Assembly: GCA_035306725.1 (NCBI GenBank)
Contig: DATGNN010000298.1
Location: 1 to 17,869 of the forward strand
Origin: JAAYEB01 sp035306725
GTDB lineage: Bacteria; Fibrobacterota; Chitinivibrionia; Chitinivibrionales; Chitinispirillaceae
Length of the DNA stretch: 17,869 nucleotides
Direction: 5' to 3'
The position numbers and the translations under genes are program-made. The notes under the pieces are model-generated. The model had not been told where the DNA came from and made no database searches. It saw nothing but the letters and a program-made list of their open reading frames with translations. Below are positions 7,898-15,397 of the stretch, one piece after another (positions within the stretch are counted from its first letter, which is position 1; each line of letters opens with the position of its first letter).

Positions 7898-9055
7898 ATG
7901 AATAAAGAAATGAAAATCATAGCTGACGAAAATATTCCCTTTGTAGAAGAGGCTTTTAGCCGTTTTGGAAAAGTTATCACTGTGAGTGGCAGGAAAATTC
8001 AGAAAACGACACTTGAAGATGCATCAATTTTACTGGTTAGATCTGTAACTAAGGTCAATAGTGAATTACTTGAAGGGAGCAACATCAAATTTGTTGCAAG
8101 TGCAACTGTCGGAGTAGATCACATTGATACTGATTATTTACGTCAAAACAATATTGGTTTCTCTTATTCTCCAGGTTCGAATGCAGAATCTGTTGCAGAA
8201 TATACAATTGCAGCTATAATGCATTTAGCAGAAAAAAAAGGTAAATCAATTAAAGATATGATGCTTGGAATAATCGGAGTGGGAAATATTGGGTCGAAGG
8301 TATTCCGATTCGCAGAAACACTTGGGATTAAGTGGTTACTCAATGATCCTCCCAAAAAGCGCTTGACCGGAAGTGATATATATGTTCCCCTTGAAAGAGT
8401 TCTTGCTGAAGCTGATATAATTACACTACATGTTCCGCTCAATTGTAATGGAGAGGACTCAACCATACAGATGGTTAACAGCCAATTTATATCAAGAATG
8501 AAAAAAGGTGCTTTTCTGATAAATACCTCAAGGGGCAAAATCGTTGACGAAAAGTCGGTAATAAATGGAATAGACAATCTTGGCGGGCTTGCTTTCGATG
8601 TCTGGGAGGGTGAGCCTTCCATTAACAAAGAAATCCTGAGCCTCGTTGATATTGGTACACCACACATTGCGGGACATTCCTATGAAGGAAAACTCAGAGG
8701 AACCAAGATGATCTATGATGGCGCCTGTGCTTATTTTTACAAGAAATATGGATGGAATTTACCCAGGGGTATTCTAACAGATATTATTGATACAATAGAT
8801 ATTTGTTCTTCCAGATCACCAATCCAGGATGCTATTTCAAGAACTTATAAAATTTGTGATGAATCTGCAAGATTTAAAGGAAAAATGAATAATGATAAAC
8901 TAAAACCAGCCGAAATATTTGATTCATTCAGAAAAGATTATCAACATAGACATGAATTTTCTAGATATCGGATAAAACTCGGCAATAATCAGAAAGAAGA
9001 AGCACAGAAACTGGCCGGTCTTGGTTTTCAGGTATCTGATCAGGGACATGAGTAG
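7898..9055 (+). CDS. pdxB: 4-phosphoerythronate dehydrogenase (vitamin B6 synthesis)
   Basis: PdxB oxidises 4-phospho-D-erythronate to 2-oxo-3-hydroxy-4-phosphobutanoate in the DXP-dependent pyridoxal-5'-phosphate route, in the cytosol. The N-terminus I-A-D-E-N-I-P-F-V-E-E-A-F and L-V-R-S-V-T-K-V-N (46-54) are hallmark PdxB stretches. The D-isomer 2-hydroxyacid dehydrogenase fold follows, with a Rossmann G127-V-G-N-I-G motif, D150 after the second strand, and catalytic residues R212 (N-T-S-R-G-K), E237/E239 in D-V-W-E-G-E-P and H256 (T-P-H-I-A-G-H). A C-terminal region of about 110 residues matches the extra PdxB dimerisation domain, giving 385 residues, the family's usual size. The ATG at 7898 has an AGGA site; a second ATG four codons later is possible. 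gnd follows 192 bp downstream on the same strand. Confidence 0.93.
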   Translation: MNKEMKIIADENIPFVEEAFSRFGKVITVSGRKIQKTTLEDASILLVRSVTKVNSELLEGSNIKFVASATVGVDHIDTDYLRQNNIGFSYSPGSNAESVAEYTIAAIMHLAEKKGKSIKDMMLGIIGVGNIGSKVFRFAETLGIKWLLNDPPKKRLTGSDIYVPLERVLAEADIITLHVPLNCNGEDSTIQMVNSQFISRMKKGAFLINTSRGKIVDEKSVINGIDNLGGLAFDVWEGEPSINKEILSLVDIGTPHIAGHSYEGKLRGTKMIYDGACAYFYKKYGWNLPRGILTDIIDTIDICSSRSPIQDAISRTYKICDESARFKGKMNNDKLKPAEIFDSFRKDYQHRHEFSRYRIKLGNNQKEEAQKLAGLGFQVSDQGHE

Positions 9056-9067
9056 TGCTGTCTTTTT

Positions 9068-9083
9068 AAATAAAGTCTTATTT
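9068..9083 (+). terminator. Weak AT-rich hairpin after pdxB
   Basis: AAATAA and TTATTT pair around AGTC 13 bp after the pdxB stop. The stem is all A-T and no T-run follows, so termination here would be inefficient at best. The rest of the spacer up to gnd shows nothing I can name. Confidence 0.25.
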
Positions 9084-9247
9084 AGCTACATCTGCACATT
9101 TTACTATGGCTTAACAAATACATATTGTGGACTGTCTGTTTGATAAACCGCTGTATTATCTCTAAGCTGCAATCGGGCATTGAATACCGTCATATTGAAA
9201 CTGAATAATTACTTTCGCAAATTAGTATTTAAAACGCAGGAGTTTAT

Positions 9248-10672
9248 ATGGAACCCAAGGGAGATATCGGAGTAATTGGTTTAGCTGTAATGGGTAGCAA
9301 TCTCGTTTTAAATATGAGTGATAATGGATTTAATGTAATTGTATTCAATCGTACAGTTTCAAGGACTCATGATTTTATTACTGGTGCTGCCAGCGGAAGA
9401 AACAACATTATTCCTGCATATACAATCGAGGAATTTATAAAAAATCTCAAAAGTCCCCGAAAAATTATGCTCATGGTTAAAGCCGGGATTGCAGTTGATC
9501 AGTTTATTGATAAACTATTACCTTATCTGGAAAAAGGTGATCTTATCATAGATGGCGGAAATTCATATTTCAAGGATTCGGTTAATCGTGCAGGATATCT
9601 GGAGAAAAAAGGGCTGATGTATATTGGAGCGGGGATTTCCGGAGGAGAATTGGGTGCCAGACATGGTCCGTCAATAATGCCCGGAGGGACCAAAACTGCA
9701 TGGGCCCTTACTGAAAAAATATTCAGGTCGATCTGTGCTAAAACTGCTGACGGGACGCCGTGTTGCGATTGGGTTGGCCCGGATGGTTCAGGGCATTATG
9801 TAAAAATGGTACATAATGGAATTGAATATGGTGATATGCAGATTATTAGTGAGGCATATCATTTACTGCGAAGTGCAATGGGGATGAGTACAGATGAGAT
9901 TGCAGACACCTTTAAGTTATGGAATGATACTGAACTCAATAGCTATCTTGTTGAAATTACATCAGATATTCTCAGGTACAGAGACTCAGACGGTAGTCCG
10001 TTGGTAGATAAAATACTTGATACTGCAGGGCAGAAAGGAACGGGAAGATGGTCCATTCAGTCAGCTTCGGATCTGGGAGTACCTGTAACATTGATAACAG
10101 AAGCAGTTTTTTCAAGAATGTTATCCTCATTTAAAGAGCAGAGAGTTTCAGCATCAGAAATATTACCTGGTTCATCAAAAAGAATTAATTCAATAGATGT
10201 CGTTCCAGAGGACGTTCAAAAAGCGCTTCTTGCTTCTAAAATAATATCATATACTCAGGGCTTTATGCTTATGCACGCAGCATCACTGGAATATAAATGG
10301 AAACTTGAATATGGCAATATCGCGCTGTTATGGAGGGAGGGATGTATTATTCGGAGTACTTTTCTGGATTACATTAAAAATGCTTTTGAATTGAACCCCG
10401 AACTTTCAAATTTGCTTCTGGATGAATATTTCTGTGAACTGATTGGTAAGTGTCTCGATTCATGGCGTAATGTTGTTGCTTTCGCTGTGCAGACTGGTAT
10501 TGCTGTTCCGGCATTTTCTTCAGCGCTTGCGTTTTATGATGGATACAGAAGTAAAAATCTTCCTGCCAATCTCTTACAGGCACAGCGGGACTATTTTGGA
10601 TCACATATGTATGAGAGAGTGGACCAGCCACGCGGCAAATTTTTCCATACGAACTGGATAGAGCATCCGTAA
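9248..10672 (+). CDS. gnd: 6-phosphogluconate dehydrogenase, decarboxylating
   Basis: This enzyme converts 6-phosphogluconate to ribulose-5-phosphate and CO2 with reduction of NAD(P)+, in the oxidative pentose phosphate pathway. At 474 residues it is the long, classical form. The N-terminal Rossmann motif is G-V-I-G-L-A-V-M-G-S-N-L (8-19), and N34-R35-T36 after the second strand is the arrangement usual for NADP preference. Substrate motifs are G-G-N-S-Y (103-107), G-I-S-G-G-E-L-G-A-R (129-138, where the family usually has E-E or E-x) and K186-M-V-H-N-G-I-E193, with the catalytic Lys and Glu. The signature D-T-A-G-Q-K-G-T-G-R-W and the C-terminal F-F-H-T-N-W are present. Ribosome site GCAGGAG precedes the ATG. 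The gene ends 38 bp from the convergent queF. Confidence 0.97.
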   Translation: MEPKGDIGVIGLAVMGSNLVLNMSDNGFNVIVFNRTVSRTHDFITGAASGRNNIIPAYTIEEFIKNLKSPRKIMLMVKAGIAVDQFIDKLLPYLEKGDLIIDGGNSYFKDSVNRAGYLEKKGLMYIGAGISGGELGARHGPSIMPGGTKTAWALTEKIFRSICAKTADGTPCCDWVGPDGSGHYVKMVHNGIEYGDMQIISEAYHLLRSAMGMSTDEIADTFKLWNDTELNSYLVEITSDILRYRDSDGSPLVDKILDTAGQKGTGRWSIQSASDLGVPVTLITEAVFSRMLSSFKEQRVSASEILPGSSKRINSIDVVPEDVQKALLASKIISYTQGFMLMHAASLEYKWKLEYGNIALLWREGCIIRSTFLDYIKNAFELNPELSNLLLDEYFCELIGKCLDSWRNVVAFAVQTGIAVPAFSSALAFYDGYRSKNLPANLLQAQRDYFGSHMYERVDQPRGKFFHTNWIEHP

Positions 10673-10710
10673 TTCATTTAAGACTTCATTTTGCAGTGCA
10701 GAGGCTTGTG

Positions 10711-11169
10711 CTATTCAAATTTGCGGCAACGTGTAGAGAGAGGATCGATAAGAATATCTGCACCATGGGGTCTGGTACCGGGTGATTCAAAAACTATGGT
10801 TGTATTTACATTCCCACGGGGAAAAAAATCTCCTGTGACCAGAAACCATGATGGATCAAGTACTTTTTTTATTGTTTCAAATAAATGGTATGTTACTGTT
10901 TCGTGATAAGTTCCTATCATTCGAAATGAGTTCAGATAAAGTTTCCAGGATTTTAACTCTAAACACAACGATTTGGGAAGATAATACAAACCGATTGCAG
11001 CAAAATCCGGGTAACCGGTTTTGGGGCACACACAAGTAAATTCCGGAAAAATAATTCTGATAATTCCACTGTTTTTATTTGAATCAAAAGGACACGGGAA
11101 TGTTTCCAATTCGGGGAAAGTATTGTTCTTAAGCGCATCTTCAAGTGAGATCAGATTATTAAAAAACAT
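10711..11169 (-). CDS. queF: NADPH-dependent 7-cyano-7-deazaguanine reductase (QueF)
   Basis: QueF reduces preQ0 to preQ1 in queuosine synthesis, supplying the modified base for tRNA position 34. It is the short unimodular type, 152 residues from the ATG whose first base is 11169. I chose this start because GAGG lies about 6 nt upstream. A TTG-initiated frame reaching 11181 would contain that ribosome site within coding sequence. Counting from this ATG, the motifs are F-P-E-F-T-C-V-C48-P-K-T-G with the nucleophilic Cys48, D55 in P-D-F-A, the family signature E-L-K-S-W-K-L-Y at 71-78, and H89-E90. The C-terminal half has G-D-F-F-P-R-G. No other queuosine genes are in the window. I looked for a preQ1 riboswitch upstream and did not find one. 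Confidence 0.95.
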   Translation of the reverse strand: MFFNNLISLEDALKNNTFPELETFPCPFDSNKNSGIIRIIFPEFTCVCPKTGYPDFAAIGLYYLPKSLCLELKSWKLYLNSFRMIGTYHETVTYHLFETIKKVLDPSWFLVTGDFFPRGNVNTTIVFESPGTRPHGADILIDPLSTRCRKFE

Positions 11170-11189
11170 AAAATACCTCAAAATATATT

Positions 11190-11202
11190 TAACACTGTGT
11201 TA
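11190..11202. promoter_or_regulatory. 13-bp palindrome TAACACTGTGTTA, candidate operator for queF
   Basis: Arms TAACAC and GTGTTA are exact reverse complements around a single T. The element lies about 20 bp upstream of the queF start. It overlaps TATAAC on the minus strand (11199-11204) and TATAAT on the plus strand (11201-11206), both -10-like. That placement would let a bound repressor block transcription. The regulator is unknown. Confidence 0.4.
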
Positions 11203-11385
11203 TAATACTTTGATCATAAAACTAATTTAATCCAAACCGGATTTGTTTTTTTTTCAACAAAGTGAATTGGAAAAAGATTATTTGTTCATAATGTGTATCA
11301 AACCTGCTCAAGACAAAATGGACTAAACAGGTCAGTTTTTATTCGCTGGGTGGAAGCGATAAAAAAGGATCTCAGAAGTTTTTTT

Positions 11386-11414
11386 TTGAAAAATATGGAT
11401 AGTCCGGGTATATT
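11386..11414 (+). promoter_or_regulatory. Sigma-70-like promoter for mnmA
   Basis: TTGAAA at 11386-11391 and TATATT at 11409-11414 are separated by exactly 17 bp. The spacing is optimal, with five of six matches at the -35 and good -10 similarity. The predicted start of transcription is near 11421, leaving a leader of about 100 nt before the GTG start of mnmA. Confidence 0.5.
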
Positions 11415-11518
11415 AAAAACTGGTCTGCTGAATTAAAATTGATATCTAAACAAAAGCGAATGCGCCTGTTTATATGAGCTATGGGCAGTAGTGGTTAATT
11501 ATAAAAAGAGAGAGAAAA

Positions 11519-12532
11519 GTGGAAAAAGTATTGGTTGCAATGAGTGGGGGAGTCGATTCATCGGTAGCTGCTGCCTTGCTCTGTAATGATGGTTATATGG
11601 TTTGCGGAATTACCATGAAAATTGGAAGTAATGAAAAAGCGATTACTGAAGCAGCCAGGATCTGTGAAACACTCAAAATTGAGCACAAAGTTGTTGATGT
11701 AAATTCTCTGTTTCGACAAGCTGTTATTGAGAATTTTATTCAGGAATACAGTCAGGGCAGGACTCCCAATCCGTGTATACGTTGTAATATGCACATAAAG
11801 TTTGGATACCTTCTGGAATCAGCTGTTTCGATGGGTTATGACTATCTGGCAACAGGCCATTATGCATCAATACGTGATGGGGAACTCTTTCGTGGAGCTG
11901 ATACCAGAAAAGATCAGTCATATTTTTTATATCCTCTTTATTCAAAAAACATTGGCAGAGTAATGTTTCCACTGGGAAGATATACAAAACAACAGGTTAG
12001 AGAATTAGCAACTGAGATCGATTTTCCTAATGCTCAAAGGGAGGAAAGTCAGGATATTTGTTTCATATCGCAAAAGAGTTATGCTGAATTCGTAAATGAC
12101 AGCCTGTCGTGTGATCAGGTAGGTGGTCCGATTATGGATCTCCAGGGAAACCTTTTAGGTACACATTGTGGGATTTGTAATTACACGATCGGACAGCGCA
12201 AGGGGTTGGGGGCGCTTGGCAGGAGGATGTTTGTAAAAGAGATCTGCCCCCAAAAAAATGCGATAATTGTTGCAGAGAACAAAGATCTTTTTTCCGGATC
12301 AATTGTAGTTGAAAATGTGGTTTGGGGTTTTGAAAAAATAGCTGTATCTGAGACTTATTCTGTTCAGGTCAGATATAAAAGCAAACCAGTAGATTGTCGT
12401 ATTGATGAAATTAGTGATAATGCACTTAGAATTAAATTTTCTGAACCAGTAAGGGCTGTTGCACCGGGGCAATCTGCTGTAATATATAAAGAAAACAAAG
12501 TTTTAGCAGGTGGACTTATAGGAAAAAATTAA
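11519..12532 (+). CDS. mnmA: tRNA-specific 2-thiouridylase MnmA, CxxC type
   Basis: MnmA adenylates and thiolates U34 of Lys, Glu and Gln tRNAs to give s2U. The start is GTG at 11519 behind a purine-rich AGAGAGA. An alternative Met at residue 8 would cut into the PP-loop region. The PP-loop S-G-G-V-D-S-S lies at 9-15. T-P-N-P-C86-I-R-C89-N and Q-D-I-C181-F-I carry the catalytic cysteines, with C89 and C181 matching the active pair. G-H-Y-A (113-116), K-D-Q-S-Y-F-L (131-137) and T-I-G-Q-R-K-G-L-G are further family motifs, and the C-terminal barrel ends V-A-P-G-Q-S-A-V. At 337 residues it is shorter than the usual 350-370. The segment after M-K-I (33-35) lacks most of the acidic insert seen in E. 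coli. The sulfur donor and MnmE/MnmG are not in the window. Confidence 0.95.
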   Translation: MEKVLVAMSGGVDSSVAAALLCNDGYMVCGITMKIGSNEKAITEAARICETLKIEHKVVDVNSLFRQAVIENFIQEYSQGRTPNPCIRCNMHIKFGYLLESAVSMGYDYLATGHYASIRDGELFRGADTRKDQSYFLYPLYSKNIGRVMFPLGRYTKQQVRELATEIDFPNAQREESQDICFISQKSYAEFVNDSLSCDQVGGPIMDLQGNLLGTHCGICNYTIGQRKGLGALGRRMFVKEICPQKNAIIVAENKDLFSGSIVVENVVWGFEKIAVSETYSVQVRYKSKPVDCRIDEISDNALRIKFSEPVRAVAPGQSAVIYKENKVLAGGLIGKN

Positions 12533-12544
12533 GTGTTGGTTCAT

Positions 12545-12577
12545 TAAACCTCACTTAATAAAACTGAGGTCTGAAGC
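12545..12577 (+). terminator. Weak hairpin after mnmA
   Basis: ACCTCA and TGAGGT, about 15 bp past the mnmA stop, can pair across an 11-nt A/T-rich loop. No T-run follows, so this is only a possible terminator. The remaining roughly 210 bp before the GH9 gene has no open frame that looks real. Confidence 0.25.
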
Positions 12578-12784
12578 TCTGTATATTGCTGTGAGAATAC
12601 ATTAACCCTGAAATAAAGGTAATTGATTGAGGATAATTTTGCCGAAATGGTGACATCCTTTGCACAGAAACGGTTTTATGGCCATGAAGAACATGTGAAC
12701 CGGATTCAAAATAGTTAACACCAAGAATAATTAATGTGGAAATAGATTTTAAATTACGTCCAGTTAATTTGTAATGGAGTACTG

Positions 12785-15220
12785 ATGCAAAAACGAATAA
12801 TTTACCTTTCAATATTTTTAGTTCTGATTACTACATTTTCAAAATCTGCTATCAGAGTAAATCAGGTCGGTTATGATCTTGAGGGGCCAAAATATGCTGT
12901 AATAGATTTGTCTGATGAAACTGTTTCGTCGGATTCATTTTTTATATTAAATGAAAACAGTGTAGTCTTTGCCGGAAAACTCAGCGGGCCTCATGATATT
13001 ACAGGGTGGGGTGGCCCATTCATGGTTTGTGAATTTAGCCAGTTTAAGGCTGCTGGTACTTATTCGCTTCTTTATGGGGATTCCCAGTCTGTTTCATTTG
13101 AAATTGATACGAATATTCTTGTGACAAAAACATATGAAGATGCTGTTACTTTTTTTACTGGAATGCGCAACACTAATGATGACTCACAAGTTCCATTGTT
13201 CGGTTCACCGGATGTTTACCGGAATGTAAATGGTGGCTGGAATGATGCAACCGGTGATAGGGGAAAGTATCTGTCCCATCTTGCATACTCCAATTTTTTC
13301 CCTCCTCAGCAAATTCCGTTTGTTGTCTGGTCACTTTTAAAATCGCTTGACTTGAACCCTGAGATTTCAAGTGAACTGAGATCAAAAATAATCAGTGAAG
13401 CTGCCTGGGGTGCGGATTATCTATGCAGGGTTCTGGATCCTGAAGGCTTTTTTTACATTAATGTTTTTGATCGATGGGGATGGGATACAAGGGAATTGTG
13501 CACCTGGTATTATAATCCCGATGAACCTGATGTTAACCTGAGAACAGGTGTGAAAAGTACCGATTACCAGGCTGCATTTCGTGAAGGCGGAGGGGTTGCG
13601 ATAGCTGCACTGGCAAGATGTGCAAGGCTCAATGTAAGTGGAGAGTTGTCTGCAGAATACCTTAATTCTGCTCAAAAAGCCTATACCCATCTGCTGGAGA
13701 AAAATCTTTCGTACTGTGATGACGGGGTTGAGAATATTATTGATGATTATTGTGCTCTTTTGGCAGCCATAGAACTGTATCGTGCTACTTCAGAAAACAG
13801 TTATTCAAATGATGCATCGGACAGGGCTCAGGCATTACTTCAAAAGGTCAGTAATCAGGGGTTTTTCTGGAGTGATAAAGATTTTAAACGCCCGTTTTAT
13901 CATGCAGCAGATGAGGGTTTGCCGGTTATTGCTTTACTTGAATATATGGATATAGTTCCTGCAGATGAAAAAATTGTAAAAGATGCTATCAAAACTGTTT
14001 TAAATGGCTACATTGAACGGACTTTTGAAGTTTCCAATCCGTTTTATTATCCACGATTAAGCCATGTGCCACCTTTCTCTTTTTCGGGTGGTGAAAATAA
14101 TATTGCGAAAGAAAAACCGGTAAGTGTTTCTCAGATTCAAAACGATTTTCCACCGGAAAATGTATGTGACGGAAGTGCTACTACAAGATGGGCAAGTGGT
14201 GAGCCATATTCTGACACTGAATGGGTAGTTATAGATCTGGAAGAACAGTATGAGATTTCATCGGTTGTTCTTAACTGGGAAGCTGCTTATGGGAAAAAGT
14301 ATGATATACAGATTTCAGACGACAATATAACATGGACAACTGTTATAAGCATCGAGAACGAAGGCTCGGGCAGAAAAGTACACACATTTGAACCGGTGTA
14401 CTGTCAATTTGTCAAAATGCAGGGAAGAGAGCGTGGAATAGAATATGGTTTTTCATTATATGAATTTGAAGTATATGGCAGCCGCAGGGATACAGGCAAC
14501 CAGCAGGTTGATAACTCTTTTTTCATTCCACATCAAAATGAAACTGGATACTGGTGGCAGGGAGAAAATGCTAGACTTTCATCAATTACTGCTGCAGCAT
14601 ATCTGTCATGGAATGCGGGAGTAAACCTCTCGGATACTATTCTTACTGTTGCTTCTGCTAATCTGGACTGGATTTTAGGGAAAAATCCGTTTGGAATATG
14701 CATGATGTACGGTAAAGGTGTACTGAATTATCCCGATTATCCGGGAATAGATGCATTCCCGAATGTACCTGGAGGTATTTGTAATGGTATTACCGGTGAT
14801 ACACTTGATCCGGATTCTCCATTATGGAAACCTTATGATGATGGTAATACGGAAAACTGGCGCTGGATTGAGCAGTGGCTGCCTCACAATTCCTGGTATG
14901 TTCTGGCTGTAAGTGCTCAGGGTGTGGTTGAATGGGACAAAGAACAGAGTAATAAAGTACGGTTAGCCAGGGCTAATAAAAACGAATCAAAGGTGAAACA
15001 CCGAATATCCAAAAACAGGTTGGAAATAACTCTTTTACAAAAAGACCGGGGTATATGCACTATTTCAACTCTTTCTGGAAAAGTTGTTTTTAAGCTGAAT
15101 TATGATAACAAATCAAAAAACATAAGTATACCATTGAATTCAGTTTCAAATGGTATATATGTCTTACGGATAAGTGGCGACAAGACTGTACAATCAATTC
15201 CTTTATTTCTACATAAGTGA
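12785..15220 (+). CDS. Secreted glycoside hydrolase family 9 enzyme with nested discoidin-like domain and sorting-type C-terminus
   Basis: This is a probable extracellular beta-glucanase (or glucosaminidase-type GH9) of 811 residues. In order: a signal peptide at about 1-20; an Ig-like CelD_N domain at about 21-108 (A-I-R-V-N-Q-V-G-Y); the GH9 barrel from about 115; an F5/8 type C (discoidin/CBM32-like) domain at about 434-567; barrel resumption at F-F-I-P-H-Q-N-E-T-G-Y-W-W-Q-G-E-N-A-R (579-597); and a C-terminal beta domain at about 735-811 ending G-I-Y-V-L-R-I, like type IX secretion sorting domains. Catalytic candidates are D154 and D158 in G-G-W-N-D-A-T-G-D and E696 in W-R-W-I-E-Q-W-L-P-H-N. 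The spacing D-A-T-G-D (not D-A-G-D) and the absence of an H-H-R motif point to a distinct GH9 subgroup. GGAG precedes the ATG. It is transcribed alone as far as I can see, and the substrate is not certain. Confidence 0.9.
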   Translation: MQKRIIYLSIFLVLITTFSKSAIRVNQVGYDLEGPKYAVIDLSDETVSSDSFFILNENSVVFAGKLSGPHDITGWGGPFMVCEFSQFKAAGTYSLLYGDSQSVSFEIDTNILVTKTYEDAVTFFTGMRNTNDDSQVPLFGSPDVYRNVNGGWNDATGDRGKYLSHLAYSNFFPPQQIPFVVWSLLKSLDLNPEISSELRSKIISEAAWGADYLCRVLDPEGFFYINVFDRWGWDTRELCTWYYNPDEPDVNLRTGVKSTDYQAAFREGGGVAIAALARCARLNVSGELSAEYLNSAQKAYTHLLEKNLSYCDDGVENIIDDYCALLAAIELYRATSENSYSNDASDRAQALLQKVSNQGFFWSDKDFKRPFYHAADEGLPVIALLEYMDIVPADEKIVKDAIKTVLNGYIERTFEVSNPFYYPRLSHVPPFSFSGGENNIAKEKPVSVSQIQNDFPPENVCDGSATTRWASGEPYSDTEWVVIDLEEQYEISSVVLNWEAAYGKKYDIQISDDNITWTTVISIENEGSGRKVHTFEPVYCQFVKMQGRERGIEYGFSLYEFEVYGSRRDTGNQQVDNSFFIPHQNETGYWWQGENARLSSITAAAYLSWNAGVNLSDTILTVASANLDWILGKNPFGICMMYGKGVLNYPDYPGIDAFPNVPGGICNGITGDTLDPDSPLWKPYDDGNTENWRWIEQWLPHNSWYVLAVSAQGVVEWDKEQSNKVRLARANKNESKVKHRISKNRLEITLLQKDRGICTISTLSGKVVFKLNYDNKSKNISIPLNSVSNGIYVLRISGDKTVQSIPLFLHK

Positions 15221-15327
15221 AAATCTGCAACGTAATATGTCGTAATCTTGTTTACTCTGGCTTCATTAGATATTTTTAAGAGCAAGATTCATAGTAGTTG
15301 GATCTTTATGTTCCCAATAACTTTTAT

Positions 15328-15347
15328 GCATGTTATCGGTAACATGC
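15328..15347 (+). other. Perfect 8-bp hairpin with TCGG loop
   Basis: Arms GCATGTTA and TAACATGC are exact reverse complements around TCGG. No T-run follows, so it is not a canonical terminator. As DNA it could be an operator. As RNA it would be the first stem of the purD leader. Confidence 0.5.
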
Positions 15348-15365
15348 TTTGGCAGTAAAAATCTG

Positions 15366-15397
15366 CTGATAGTTCATTTTGTACCAAAATCTGTCAG
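15366..15397 (+). other. Hairpin abutting the purD ribosome-binding site
   Basis: CTGATAG (15366-15372) pairs with CTGTCAG (15391-15397) with one G-U wobble. ATTTTG (15376-15381) pairs with CAAAAT (15385-15390) around a TAC loop. Together they form a 13-bp stem with a 3-nt bulge. The stem ends directly against, and overlaps by 2 nt, the AGAGGAGG at 15396-15403. An alternative GCAG/CTGC pairing (15352-15355 with 15363-15366) shares one base with it. Confidence 0.5.

Larger units (their letters stand above)
11170..11518. promoter_or_regulatory. Divergent queF-mnmA intergenic region
   Basis: This 349-bp spacer separates two divergently transcribed tRNA-modification genes. It is AT-rich with several T and A runs. 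It contains a 13-bp palindrome near queF (11190-11202), a hairpin-forming TCGCT/AGCGA pair near 11342-11360, and a good sigma-70-like promoter facing mnmA (11386-11414). A short open stretch near 11335-11403 has no start or ribosome site and is not called. Confidence 0.5.

Noticed and set aside
8164..8667. Minus-strand 167-codon open frame inside pdxB
   Set aside because: It is antisense to a well-conserved gene, has no recognisable motif, and is explained by the codon pattern of the sense strand.
11170..11181. TTG start for queF at 11181
   Set aside because: The TTGAGG contains the ribosome site of the ATG at 11169, which is the better start.
11201..11206. Plus-strand TATAAT as an mnmA promoter
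   Set aside because: No acceptable -35 lies 16-18 bp upstream, and it is over 300 bp from mnmA; the 11386-11414 site is better.
11182..11330. preQ1 riboswitch upstream of queF
   Set aside because: I could not find the compact pseudoknot pattern (C-rich loop with an A-rich tail) on the minus strand.
11335..11403. Short open stretch reading F-Y-S-L-G-G-S-D-K-K-G in the queF-mnmA spacer
   Set aside because: It has no start codon, no ribosome site and no recognisable remnant; probably chance.
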